From assembly GCA_035048485.1 (NCBI GenBank), contig CM068586.1, forward strand, positions 33,296,563 through 33,360,562: 64,000 bases of DNA. Direction: 5' to 3'. Below the pieces are notes generated by a model, which was not told the DNA's origin, made no database searches, and was given only the letters and a program-made list of their open reading frames with translations. This document shows, piece by piece, positions 23,001 through 37,361 of the stretch; the first letter of the stretch is position 1; each line of letters begins with the position of its first letter. This DNA is from Pteria penguin (taxonomy: Eukaryota > Mollusca > Bivalvia > Pterioida > Pteriidae). The translations under genes and the position numbers were made by a program.

Positions 23001-26000
23001 ATTTAAGGTGGTGTTGAATTTATCATAAATGATATTGATCTATGTGTGTTCGCGAACAGCATTCATTAATCAATTATTTAAAACGACGCCTTACTTCTGC
23101 AGAGAGGGAATTTCCCCGACCATGTGCCATTATTTTGACACGTGCGAATGCTATCCCCAATCAGAAGGTGCCCGGATGAACAACTGTATGTTGAAGTGTC
23201 GCCGTATTTAGTCCCGGTCATTGAAACATATCCATGGCGTATATTGCCTGCATGACCGCATCTGCTAACTAGTAAGAACAAAAGATTACAAATGTTTAAT
23301 CATATGGTGGCATATTCCAAAAATACTTCACATTGCCTGACTGTTCATAGTATAAAACCACGCCAGGAGTATTTCCCCTTTGTGGTGACGACAGCTGTCT
23401 GGTGTATTGTTCACTAGTTTTGACCAATGTAACACAACTTCCTGGTCTTTTACAGACCAACATTTAGTGGTTACATGGAAGTATGGTAACTTCATCATGT
23501 AAACAAGTAAAGCTTAGAAGGGATAATCTAAATTTGGTTAATGAATAAAACAATATTAGGGCCATAAATTCGAGATCTTGAACCAAGTAAGACCCCAGAT
23601 TCCTTAGTGTATATAGTATTAAATCCTCCGTTTGAAGCCATTTCTGTCACTTAATCTTACAATCAAAATGTTTGTTTTGTTTTTGTCATTGTTTTATGGG
23701 GGTTTTTTAAATTTTTTTTTATTTTCTTTCTTTATTTATTTGGTTTTTTTGTGGTTTTTATAAGCAATAAAGTTAAATATAATGCGTTACATTATTACAG
23801 ATTAAAAACTCTAATCTCAAATATGATAACAATCACAAAATATCTGTCACTCCTTTTGAGGTCTTGCTTATCCAAACTTGGTCTAACGGAGCCAGAGGAG
23901 TATAGAAAAAAGAAAGAATGCTTAGGATTGTCTGGAGTTAAAATTAAATCGTTAAGCATGCAAAACGATTTCTTGCACGTAATGCATATACCCGATAGTG
24001 TATCAGTTAATTCTACTCGCTCATTCCGTCATTACTCAATTGAAGCCGCGGCATTAGATCCCCTATCACCTAAAAATATATTATTAAATGTCTGATTCTT
24101 TGATTGGTTTTCTTATTACATTCATTGGCCTCTGTTAATAGAAGTTTAGGTGAATAATATCATGAATGTATTTTTAAACTCGGAGATATTTGTGGATAAA
24201 ATTCTATTTGGATACCCAGAAGTGTTAGTTTACATGCAAATAAGGTTTTCATGTTTAGTTTAATGACGTTGATGCATAAATACTTCGCATAGGAATATAA
24301 CAAAAACTGGTCTAGTTAAAGGAAGTAAGTGCCTAGTGTAATACTATTTCTTTCGATTAATTTGACGATAAGTATTGTCCATGAGAAAGCGGAAACCATG
24401 ACCTTCTAAATCACTTTCAGGCGGGTAGAGTCAGAATATTATTATATTGAGTGTTTGTATGTGAGGTTTCATGTGTGTGTGTGTGTGGATGTGTGTGTAG
24501 GTGTGTGTGTGTGAGGAGCAAGATTTACAAGGTAACGAAAATTAGATCAATAATTTAACTCAGAACAGTCTTTAAGAACAACTAACACCAACGGCAAATT
24601 TTGTAATAGGCTACCGTGACTTTGACCTTGGAAATGTGACATTGTGTCAAGGTAAAGACGCACTTATGAAATGAGCAACAACTTTGTGAAGCAGATGTTA
24701 CAAGTATAATTTTAGGAAGTGAACACTGTCTATGGTCATAAATTCGCTGTGACCTTAACCTTGGTGGTATGACCTTCGAAAAAGTTAACAATCAAGGGAA
24801 ATATGAACAAGAACAATTGTATTTATATGATGAAATATTTTTAAGCCTTTGTAACCAGGCCTTATTGTAACTTTGACCTTGGATAATTGATTACGGTCCA
24901 AGGCCATTGCAAACCCTTGTGCATGGGTAATAATTGTCTGAAGTGTAAACCGGTTCAAAAGTATATAGCAGAAGTACTTACATGACAAATTAGTTTTGAG
25001 AAATTCTTACTTGGACTGACTGACGGAGGGAGGGACAGACGGACTGAATGGTTGATTCATTAAACCCTTCCCGAACTATTAAGAGAAACACAAGATTATT
25101 TATTCATTAAATTAGTGCTTTCAAAATCTATGTTTGTGATTGTTCTGTAAAGTTACATACAACTGCAAGTTGGGTATTCCAGATCCCAGTATCCAAAATA
25201 TAAACATTCTAAATTCTGGTGTCCCATGAGAGTATATCCCGTGCCAGAACAATTAAAAGTACATTGAGTTCCCAGAAGGTTTGACCCGCCACCGGAACAT
25301 TGGACACTTCCTGGACTAGCAATCGTGGGTGACGGACACCGGATCACTGTAAAAAAAAATATAGTCCTAATCATAAAACAAAAGCAGACAACAGCAGTAA
25401 TGACGACAACAAACAGCCACCAAATGCAATTTCAATATTATTCAATTGTGTTATAACACACTGATAATGTTGCATAGGATATATCAAGGTTTGGCTACAA
25501 AATTTTTGTTTAAATATGAAGTGTCATAGTTCTGTAAAAATATTTCATAATGTGGTGTCTGGGTCCTTATCGCAGCTCATAAAGTTCAATGTAGAAATTT
25601 GATAGAAATTCGACCTTTTTTTAATTCAAACCAAAATGCTTTCTTTATACATATTTACCTGAGACATGTACATAAAAACTGCAATAGTTTGTGTTTCCTT
25701 TCGTGTCGCTTGCAGAATACGTTACAAGAGTACTCCCTTCAGGATAGGAACCGCCAGGGGGAGTAGACGTCGCCAAAACAGTACTTCAAATTAAAATCAA
25801 TATTAAATATTGTAGAAAATATATTAATTGATATTCAGATGACTTCTCCGACTATACAAACACTGATAACTAATCCATTTTATTGCGTATTTTCGGTAAA
25901 AAAAAAACTTGCTTCGTGCAATATTTTTCACTTGAGCATTAATAAATTGAGCAATATTAAATGTATCAAATAATTACACGTATTAATTTGCTCTGGATGT

Positions 26001-29000
26001 CGTAAAACCAAATTGGGTGACTTGTTAAACAATCCCATGTATCACGTGATAATAACAGTTGTTATGAACCGAAATACGAATGCGAAACATTCTCACAGCA
26101 ATAAAAATATGCATACAAACACGGCGAGTTCAACTTTTACTATGACAGGGGTGGCAGGTTGTATTAGACACATCTTTAATCTATCACCACGATCATTACT
26201 ATTATTTACAATTTTACAAATAGCTGTGGAACCCTCAATACTTTGGAAGACAGACGAATTCCATGTTCTTATACAGGATTGCGTTTTGAACAAAACCTAT
26301 TAGTCGACGTTTCAACAGTCATCAATGGCAGGATATTTCATAAGATATTTCGAATTTAGTGCAGCAAGCTTCATGACACTCCGTTAAGAAATGTCTTGTA
26401 GAGTATCCGTTATGGTAATCAGTATACATGCACAATCAAAGTTCAGTCTAAAGCTCGGACAGAAAAAGAGAAATCGACCTTCGGCAACAAAATGTGCCAT
26501 AGGATTTAAACTTATGAAATGTCCCTGAAATAGCCATTTATATACATGTTGGTGTAATACAATTTTATTTTGTTACGTACGGTCTAGTGCCGTCTCTGCT
26601 GTCATACGCTGTTGCTGGGCTCCATGTAACAATAGCAGACGTTTGTCGTTCCGGTGCTGTCTTGTATATTGTCTGTGGACATGATATAGTAGGCGGTGTT
26701 GTATCTGAAAATATAAACATAGTTTATTGCTATATGCCATGTCCAGCGAATCTGACTCATTTACTGCCGACAATTTCGACCTATATGACAAATCCATGAG
26801 TAGAAGTGAGGGACCTTTTATCTGTGAATATTTATCCTCAGACAAAATTTCGATTTAGTTCACCTGTGCAGAAGGCAAAGTGAACATAACCATGGTCTTT
26901 TCTCTGGTGTCAAACATATTTATAATTCACATATAATGTAAAATATCCATTCATGATGTTGACCTTGACATTATATTCTTTCATTGTTTGCTTAATATTT
27001 ATTTGTATATCTAAAAGCTATACAGTTTTAGATTAATAAAAATACAATAGTTCCCGAGTGCATCTCAAGTTTAGTTTTCAGAGCTTTTGTACTGATGTGA
27101 AATATGTACTTAAAATTTCAGGTCTTGAAATTTTGTAGAACTGTAAAACCGAGGAGTATCGCCCTCATCTATAGCTCTATCCTTAGATTGATTCTTTGGT
27201 TCACTTTGTCGGTCAGAATGCTTTTTTGCTCTTCAAATATTTATATATTATTAGAATTCCAATCATTCGGTCAAGGGTATCAATGGGAAGATATAAGTTG
27301 TCGAAATGCGCATCTGGTAAACCTAAGTATAACATATATGTATTATGATATATATTTTATCATTTTGAACTTTTCTTTGGAATCCACTGTAGGAGTTTGA
27401 TGGAACTTTTTTTTTGATTTTGCACAAAACCGTTGGTACAACATTTGCTTGCAAATTGTAAATTATTAGAGTCTATGAAAGACAAGTTTTTTGAAAATTT
27501 TATTTCCTTATTTCATTTTCTAGAGGTTTAAAAAAGTGATTGCTTTTGTTTGATTTATACTAAACTGACTTGCTCTCAACATGAACAGTTATTTAATATT
27601 AGTAAAAATGCAATAAACATATTTGTTGTTTGTGAATGAACAGTGTTTGATCTGGTGGTGGTAGGGGATATAAGGCCCCCGTGCACTTGCCTCATTTATA
27701 TATGGTTTACCCTTCGGTGCTTCTTCGTTTTTTACTTAAGGTTGCTTTTGATGCATACATTTGTATATTTCGTTCATGAAATTTATTTTTAAATACAGAA
27801 AAAGACGGGAGATAGATAGCACTATTTGCATGTCATATTAGAAGATGATATATTTCTTCTAGGGAAATGACAGACAGAAATATTAAGGAAAAATGACATG
27901 ACTGAAGTTCTCTAGAGTCTCTAGGGATGGATATAGACAAACAACATCGACCCTGGTGAGTACTTGTTTTGACAAATTCCTTCACCAATTCATCAGACTA
28001 ATCTCAATGCATCTGAGTGATGTCTTATGAAGAGTTGAAATTTTGACATATTTTTAGACTTTGTCCTTTTTTTCAGATATCTGTCATGATTTTGTCATTG
28101 TACATTGCTCAAAGTGTATCAATTTCCTTACGTTATATGAATTTTAAATAATAAAATATATTGTGAATAATAGGACTGCAAAAATAATTTAATGATGCTT
28201 CAGCTTTGTACATATTTAAAAAGGAAGAGTACATGTATGTACTGTTTGTATGTTACTCTAATGGACTTTGATACAACCAAGCAGAAATTCCCTTCCAGAG
28301 TTGTAGTTTTAATAGATCTGCTCAAGTGTAGATACAAATTATATGCTCAGAGTGCTTTCGTAAATGATAAAGGCCTCCTAAGTTGTTTTGGAATGGGGTG
28401 GGGTGGGGGTGGGAGTAACAGTACACACTCGAGTTGTCGATGTTGTTCGAACCAGGGAACAGCAAAGTAATAAACTCGATCATCTCACACAGACCATTTC
28501 ACATATATTAATTGAGCCGACATAGCTCCATCGGTGAAGTGCTAAGCTCGTTATCGAAAGTTGCTAGGTTCGAATCTCACAAGTTGTTCGTTGATATTCC
28601 GTCTTCCGAATGAGACAGTTAACCCGAGGTTCCGTGTCACTGTAAACGTCTCACGTACACGATCCCTCACTGCTTCGGGTGGTTCCGTTACTGCTTCGGG
28701 TGGTTCCGTTACTGAGGTCTAGGTATATGTGTGATTCATAACATACATACCTTCACCATGAGTGAAATATTTATGCTGTGACTGACGTTAAGTCAGGAGT
28801 ACTCAAAATATACAAATAAATACCAAACATGCAAAATGCACAGGTATCTAAATGTCGTAATATCGGGGGTTTTTTTTTTCTATAAAGCCATTTTAAAAGA
28901 TGAAACGAGATTTAGAAATGTGTTTAAGCTTGTTTCCACCATAGTTTAAATATATGTTGATTTGTTCATTTGATGTTTTCTGTCACGTCAAGGTTATTTC

Positions 29001-32000
29001 CCTTCCATAGCAATCAGGTCTGTATCATGCCTTGATTACAATTTTGACTTGAACGGAAAACCCATACAAAGCAGTGAGGGTATTTACCTGTGATCATTTA
29101 TCCTCATACCGGATCGCCTATTTAGTACACCGGAGTCAAAGGCTCATTTAAGCTTTTATATTGTTTTAGCTTTTTGTCGGAGATCCTTACGCCCGTTGTG
29201 CGAAAATTTTTCTCATCTTCTACTAATTCGTAAGAACCACTATAATGATTATGATGAAACATTGTATGAATGTTGTTGTTTTTGGCCTGGGGTGGATCCA
29301 GAGCGAGATAACATAAACCTCAGAGTCTCCTCTCTTTGACAATCTACCTCTTTAGGCCAACTGAATTAATCAACAAACCGAATGTATTCGATTTATCAGG
29401 GAGGGTGTGTTAAGAAGTCTTGTTTTTGTTTTCCCTTTTTAGTTCCAAATCATGTTTTACGTATACTTTACCTGGCGGTGGTGGTGGGGGTGATCTTCTT
29501 CTCCTCCTCCTCCTCCAAAAACGCTTTACTCGCTTAGGGTGAGCTAATGGTAGAAATCAGTGTACATGGTTTAGATGTATGAAAAATATTATTTTGTAAA
29601 TAATCGATCTATGAATTTATCTTCGTTTGATTACTTCTATCTCAGACAGCTCCCTGCAGAGAAAATTTATTTATTCATATAATATCATATTTGTGAATTT
29701 TTTGTCATCTTGCTGGGGAAATACATGCATCATATCTACGGAATTCACAGGAATATGAACGTAAAATTTAAAGTAACTTCTATATGTAAAGTTTTATGGA
29801 TATATTTTATTTCTTATTCACACATATTAACCACTGAGAGTCATCACGCAGGGAATAGCTTGTAAACTTTAAATGGCAGGTGTCTGTGTATATGTGGTAA
29901 ATTAAATAGCGAAAACGCCCCTGTCGAAACGTAATGATTTTCCCAATCTGTCTGCGGCTTCTTCGGCTGGAAATTCGTTCGACTCCTCTGCTCTATTGAG
30001 GCGTGGTTCAACAGCATCTATACAATCTGTATACGTTTCTGACAGCCAGAATTCAAAGGTTTTCCACGGGATTTGACGAGTTTAGACGAGCTATAACACA
30101 TTTATATACGTGTATCACGAGTTATGACGAATATTGCGATTTTAGTAAGAGCTGTGCAATGCGCTGGAGATACGAAGAGAAATCTATACATGTAAAGTGT
30201 AAAGACATCCGTTCGATTCCTACACGACACTGACGCTGGCGCGGATCCAGAAATTTGTCGAAAGGGGTCCACCTCAATGAAATTTCCGAGAAGGGGGTCT
30301 ACCCCAAATGAAATTTCCGAGAAGAGGTCCACCTATGTTTCTGTGTGTAAAATTATTTTACATCGATAAATATCAAGAAATAATTTTCGCTGAATCTCAG
30401 GTTGGGTCCAGATCCTCCGATCCACCCCTCTGGATCCGCGCATGCTGACTAGAAGATTTAACTGGCCATACCTCGTGACAATATGACGCTCGACATGTTA
30501 AGATAACGGTTGACGTATTACACTACAGTTGGAGTGTTGGTGGCGATGTTTAACTCGCCATCTCGTGATCCCTACTCGTGAGAGGGAGAAGAGGAGCGCT
30601 AACGTCATATTGCATTACCTTCGTACCAGCCTAGTCATGCAGCAAGCGTAGCTTTTTAAAAAGCTTAGGTTGCAATCGGAATAGCTTTAAATCTTCAAGT
30701 TGTTGGTCCAAAAGCCAAATGGCTCTATGTAAATAGGAATTACATGTACTGGTTGTTAAAACCATCTTTTTATGCGCAATTGTGAATTTTTCCGAAAAAA
30801 TTTGTAAAGCCACGCCCCTTTTTTTCCTTATTAGGAAAGTAGCCGCGCCTTTTTCCTTTTTGGGAAAGTCTCTCGGATGTTCTCGTCAATATTCGGAAAT
30901 AAGTTGGTTTTTGTTGTGAGCAAATCTTTTTAAAAAAAATTATGAACATTTTATAAGATTTATTTCTAGATCTCAATATTTACAGCAGAATTATGTGCTA
31001 ATATAGTTTTTTAGTACTAGATTATTACCCAACATGCCACACTAATGGAGTTTGCACATGCGCTCTCACAGCGAATTTACTATCGTAATATACAACAATC
31101 GGCCGAGGCCGATTGCAATTATATAAATATGCATTTCTGTGTTGGTTGTTTAATCAATGCTTTCATCAGACAAGTATTTCAAAACATTCTTTTAATACTA
31201 GTATCTCACATATCTATATCGTATTATATATATACATTACTTTACTTATACCAGTATATCACACTTTACCTCTACAAGATGGTCCTTGCCATGCTCCGTT
31301 TTCACAATATTTGATAACTTGCCGTTCTTCATAAACACATGTAAAGTGGCAGACTATCAGATGAGGTAAAGCTTCCCAAAATACCTTCTCCTCTGGCAAC
31401 ACATCCTCGTTATGCTCACAGAATTCATAATTCGTTCCTTTCCAATCCTCAATCTTGCAACCTTCCTCTTGACTCTGTATTATTTAAGATAAAATATAAA
31501 ATATGTTCAAATTATCATTTTTAGAACATGGGTAGGTGTGAAGTTTTGATTACTTTTATGTCATAAAGTCTATATTGACAGCTGTTATCCTGTACAAGCT
31601 ACCGACAGAACTTTCAAAGAAAAGAAAGTTACAGTAAACTGTAATATACCATGATGGCGGTACACATCAAATTTATGACGTGTGTAATCATGAAAGAAAC
31701 ATGTTTGTACACTTTTATTGATGTTGGGGGTTACTTTCTTTTTATGTGTTTTTTTTTTGGTGGAGGGGGGGGGGGGGTGTGGAGAGAGGGGAGGGGGGTG
31801 TTTGTTGGTGTTACTTTTTTCCATAAAACCGAAGTGAAATTGCTCTGTTTTATCGTTTGAGCCGATAGCACATGCCAATCCTGCTTGACCATATTAAATA
31901 TCTTAAAAGGCATTATGATGTAAATCAAATACACGTCAAAAACGTAGTATATAAAAGTATTTGCATTGACCTGCATTCGTTCAGAAGTTTAAGGGGTATA

Positions 32001-35000
32001 TGTAGATATATTTTTAACTTTCGACAGTAATGGTCATTTGGACACCTCTCTGTATGACAAACGTGACGATTTTAACTTCCAAATAACTAACTTTCCGCTT
32101 CTTTGCAGCAATATCTCGTCCTCACCTGCCTATGGAGTTTTTATATCTCAACTTATAAGGTACGCAAGAGCCTGTTCTCTATACGACGGTTTTATTCCAA
32201 GGGCCAAACGACTGGCCACTAAGTTGCTCATGCAGGGATATGTTAAAGAACGTCTGAAATCGTCACCGAGGAAGTTCTACGGTCGCTATGGGGATCTAGT
32301 ACGAAAATATGATGTACCTCTTTCTAGACTGATTGATAATATTCTGGAATGCGACTAAATGACCTGTTCAGTGAACACCAAATATGACTTTGTATACCAG
32401 TTTTGTACTTTCGTATGTACAATTAGGAAACCAAAACTCTTGATTCTGACATGTTTCTTAAGAACTGCTGTGACGGGTTATGCATGCAAACAGGAGACGC
32501 TTACCCTACCCGGGCACCTGGTCTCACCTCGGAATTTTTCAGTATTTCGGGGTTCACAACAGTTTCTTTTTGAAACTTACACGATTTTGTATCTGTCCTT
32601 GGACTTTGAGAATGATTAACGGTTTGGTACTTCTTCGATATTGATTTGCTACTTGATATTTTATTTTAGACTCAGACTGCTGTGAGCGTTCTTTTAAAAA
32701 ACAAAGGTTTTACTTGTAATTCTACTCTGGATAGTCAGATCCATTTTCCATACAGAAATAGTGGGCTTCAATCTTTCTACCCATCTGTTTACCTAATCAG
32801 AACTAGAACTTTGTATGCTATTCAGTGCCATTAAAGTTGCACTAGCTGTCATTTTCCGTATTAAAAACGAAAGCTGTAACTTTTAATCCTGGACTCTCTT
32901 CTGAAGTTAAGCCTTTATACGAAATTACAATGTTATATAAATTCGGTTAGTAGTGGAAAAAATCATTAAAATGTAATTAAATAATTACGACGTACCCGCA
33001 CAAAGTCGGTAATTTTTTCTTCACCTGGCATGCTCAGTGTATCAATGACCTAGCCAACTAACGCGAGTTTAGGAAATTTTCACTAATAACAGCAACACTG
33101 GTGACGTAGACAAAGCTATCGGAGATGAGACGTCCTCGATTAAAGACAGAATTCGATAACATCGGGGATGAAAAAGTCTGTGACGAAACATTTTTAGAAC
33201 AAGAACAACATAGAAGTTGCACTAGAGCGATGGGAACGGGGGAGAGTCGTCAATTTACACAAAATACTTCGTACGAGTCTTTAATGCTTACATTTTTCAA
33301 TACGACGTCAGCACGAGGCCTTGATATTCCATTGTATTGATTACTTGCATGTTTGTACGGTGGCTGTAAGCGGACATGTGTGAAAAAAAAATTAAATAGT
33401 GGCCACAGTTTAGTAAATCGTTCCCACAGTTTAGCTAAATCGTGGCCACAGTTTACTAAATCGTTCCCACAGTTTATTAAATCGTGGCCACAGTTTAGCT
33501 TAATCGTGGTCACAGTTTAGCTAAATCGTGGTCACAGTTTAGCTAAATCGTGGCCACAGTTTACTAAACTGTGCCCACAATTAACTAAATCGTGGCCACA
33601 GTTTAGCTAAATCGTGGCCACAGTTTACTAAACTGTGCCCACAGTTTATTAAATCGTGGCCACAGTTTACCAAATCGTTCCCACAGTTTATTAAATCGTG
33701 GCCACAATTTAGCTAAATCGTGGCCACAGTTTACTAAACTGTGCCCGCAATTTACTAAATCGTGGTCACAGTTTAGCTAAATCGTGGCCACAGTTTACTA
33801 AATCGTGCCCACAGTTTATTGAATCGTGGCCACAGTTTACTAAATCGTTCCCACATTTATTAAATCATGGCTACAATTTAGCTAAATCGTGACCACAGTT
33901 TACTAAACTGTGCCCACAGTTTATTAAATCGTGGCCACAGTTTACTGAATCGTGCGCACAGTTTAGCTATATCATCATAAATACAACTAACCAACAAACA
34001 TGTTCGACCTTAATGAAAGAGATATTTTCATTAAAAGTGGGGTTGACACAAAGAGAGATTTGTCAGTTTTTAGAAAGCATAGGTATTAACATATCTGAAC
34101 GTCACATAAGGCGTATATTGCAGAGATTAAATCTGCGAAGGAAAGGAAACTTTACAGACTGTGTAACCGTTATAACTTTTATTCATAACCAACTACAATC
34201 CTCTGGAAAACTGCATGGGTATAAATGGATGCATGAGAAATGTCTGATGAACGGATTGCGTGTGGGAAGATGTGCGTGTTGCTATGTATTTGATGGATCT
34301 GGACGGCTGTCTCTTCAGATATATACCAAGTTACTTTCAATATCACAAATTATTATACCCCTTGCAAACGAAGTTTGGGAGGTATAAATGAATCACCTCG
34401 TCCGACTGCCCGTACATTTGTGTAAAATATGATCAAATTCTGATGTAGATTTAAGGATATATGAGATCGGATAAACGAAATGACAGACGGACACGGCATC
34501 GACTATATGCTACCCCGAATTTTTTTCGGGGAACATAATAGAATATTCCATAGGCATAAGAAGCGGGAATAATCGCAAGATCCATCCATTCAAACTGTAC
34601 ACTCGTGAGACGCCGAGCGTGCCAGATAGCTAGCCCTACAGTAGATCTAATTTATGGCCACAGTTTAGTAAAATGTGGCCACGATTTAGCTAAACTGCGG
34701 CCTCGATTTAGTAAACTGTGGGAACGATTTAGCTAAACTGTGGTCACGATTTAATAAACTGTGGGAACGATTTAGCTAAACTGTGGCCACGATTTAATAA
34801 ACTGTGGCCACGATTTACCTAAACTGTGGCCACGATTTAATAAACTGTGCGCACAGTTTAGTAAACTGTGGCCACGATTTACCTAAACTGTGGCCACGAT
34901 TTAATAAACTGTGTGCACAGTTTAGTAAACTGTGGCCACGATTTAATAAACTGTGCGCACAGTTTAGTAAACTGTGGCCACGATTTAACTAAACTGTGGG

Positions 35001-37297
35001 AACGATTTAATAAACTGTGGCCACGATTTAATAAACTGTGCGCACAGTTTAGTAAACTGTGGCCATGATTTACCTAAACTGTGGCCACGATTTAATAAAC
35101 TGTGCCCACAGTTTAGTAAACTGTGGCCGCGATATAGCTAAATTGTGGGAACGATTTAATAAACTGTGGCCACGATTTACCTAAACTGTGGCCGCGATAT
35201 AGCTAAACTGTGTGAACGATTTACCTAAACTGTAATCACGATTTAATAAACTGTGCGCACAGTTTAGTAAACTGTGGCCATGATTTAATATTTTTTCACA
35301 CATGTCCGCTTATAGCCACCGTATGTTTGTATTATAAAAGCAGTCCGATATTCACTGTCATTAGGTAAGGTAATCTCTTAAAATTAACTCTTGATAATAA
35401 TGTGTACAGTGGACGACATGAAAGAAACGTAAATGTATTTTGTAAAATTCTTTAAAAGAAACTGTATTAAGAGTCCCTTTTTGGCGCCCCTCGATCAAAT
35501 CATGTGGGACTACTAATGTGACATAAAACTTTAAAATGTTCGTTGTATATAGCCAAATTACTATTGACAGTATTACTAATGACATTTTTTCTTTTCTTCT
35601 GTGCATTTAGTATGTGCCTATATATCTTTGAGTTTACAAAGTTAGATAAAACATATTTTTACGAATATGTACTCAGCGACACACTTTAGTACCTTGTTTC
35701 TATCACGTGATTTTTTGACCCGATCTACATACGTGTCAAATGTTGTGTAAATGATGAATGTAACGGACATTTCTCAATTTTTCCGGTTTATAAAAACGTG
35801 TCAATGTCGTCAAAAGAGTTTACTTTCGATGTAGTATAACTTTTTTTTGTATTTTGTTGGTATGTAATTTCAGATAATTAAATGAAACATAACATTCTTG
35901 TTATACCAATTTTGACAGCTAATGCAACTTTAAAAGCACAACGTATCATCCCATGGTTTTTTGTTTTGTTTTGTTTTGTTTTTTGTTTTTGTTTTTTGGG
36001 GGGTTGGTTGTGTGTGTGTTATCAAAGACTGGCTATTTCATCAGAGAAAATGGGGGGGGGGGGGGTGTTTGTATTTGTTTGAGTTACTTTTCTAAAGCCG
36101 GAAGTGAAATTGCTGCGTTTAATCGTTTGAGCCGATAGAACATGCCAATCCTGCTTAAATAAATAATTATCTCAAAAGGCATTATGATTTAAATCAAAAC
36201 ACGTCATACACCATGTAGTATATATAAGTATTTGCATTGACCTGCATTCTTTCAGAAGTTTAACGGGTATATGTATATATAATTCGCTACTTAATATTTT
36301 ATTGAAACTTTACGCGTAGACTGCTGTGAGCGCTCTTTTTAGTAGGTTTCAATCTTTATACCCATCTCTTTACCTTAACAGAAATAGAACTTTGTATGTC
36401 ATTCTGTGCCATTAAAAGCACAACGTATTATCACATGGAATTTTTTAAATCAAAACCTGGCTATTGAATCAATGAAACAAAAGTAAAATCTCTTACATGT
36501 GGCACGAGTTTTGAACAATATTCGACGTAGACATTCCGCATTAATTTCAATAGGTAAAATCTACAATTATCAAGTCAATTCCATGTCTTCTTGCCCTTTT
36601 CATACTGTGTTGACATCTGTGTTGATATCTCCCTGTTATATAGCTGAATCTGTAGATTGATTATTGAGTTACGTTTTGGGGGGGTTGCTTGGTTTTTGTT
36701 TTTTATTTTGTTACTTTTTTTTTTTTGGTTTTGTATTGTTTTGTTCTGGGTTTTTTTTTTATTTTTGTTTGTTTGTTGTTTTTGTTTGTGTGTTTGTTTT
36801 TGTTTGGGTTTTGTTTTGTTTTTTTTTGGGGGGGGGGGGTTCAGGGGGGGAGGGGGTTGGATTCTGTTTTCTGCGTCATAGTTTAGACGTAGTTCGTTCT
36901 TATAAGTTGAAACGGAATCTGCATAAATCTCGGAAAACCCGGCATAGACCAATAATAATACTTTAATCCTTATTAATCTTTTTAAGGTAGTTTATCGTTG
37001 TTAGTCATACTGTTGAACACAATGTGATATACATCATAGTGTAATTTACAACCTTGCGACAAAGAAGGTCAGGGAATCTCAACGTAAAGCGGAGGGAAGA
37101 CCTGTGGCTAGGGTTTAAAACTTTTGTAATTCGTGCGAACGCATTATCAGCCATATGTTAAAAACAAAGGTCGTAAAAAAGGGAAGTTTTTGACAATTTT
37201 GGAAGAATCTAATTTCCTATTTTCAGTCACGTATACTACGAGGGTTGTGGAAAGTTAACAATAAAATAAAATAATAATGAAAATAATAATAATAATA

Positions 37298-37361
<64 letters not shown>

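Larger units (their letters stand above)
33357..35322. mobile_element. 1,966-bp transposon with long repeat-filled inverted termini
   Basis: The outermost ends are ACGGTGGCTGTAAGCGGACA at the left and, on the minus strand, ACGGTGGCTATAAGCGGACA at the right: one mismatch in 20, continuing through TGTGTGAAAAAA. An exact 8-bp duplication, ATGTTTGT, flanks them. Inside each end lies a tandem array of 21-23-bp units in opposite orientation, giving termini of more than 600 bases each. The centre (33970-34650) holds a broken integrase-like N-terminal reading frame, so this copy is nonautonomous. The superfamily is unresolved. It sits in intron 1 of gene B. Confidence 0.8.

Noticed and set aside
23751..24095. 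114-codon plus-strand frame as a gene
   Set aside because: No domain, splice or codon-use support; it lies in an intron insertion specific to gene B, so it is mentioned only as unrecognised sequence.
34804..35068. Frames with repeated CGHDLINC-type residues
   Set aside because: They translate the 22-bp terminal arrays of the transposon, not a protein.
36575..36966. Overlapping frames on both strands near 36.7 kb
   Set aside because: T/G-rich low-complexity DNA with poly-G; composition artefacts without domain content.
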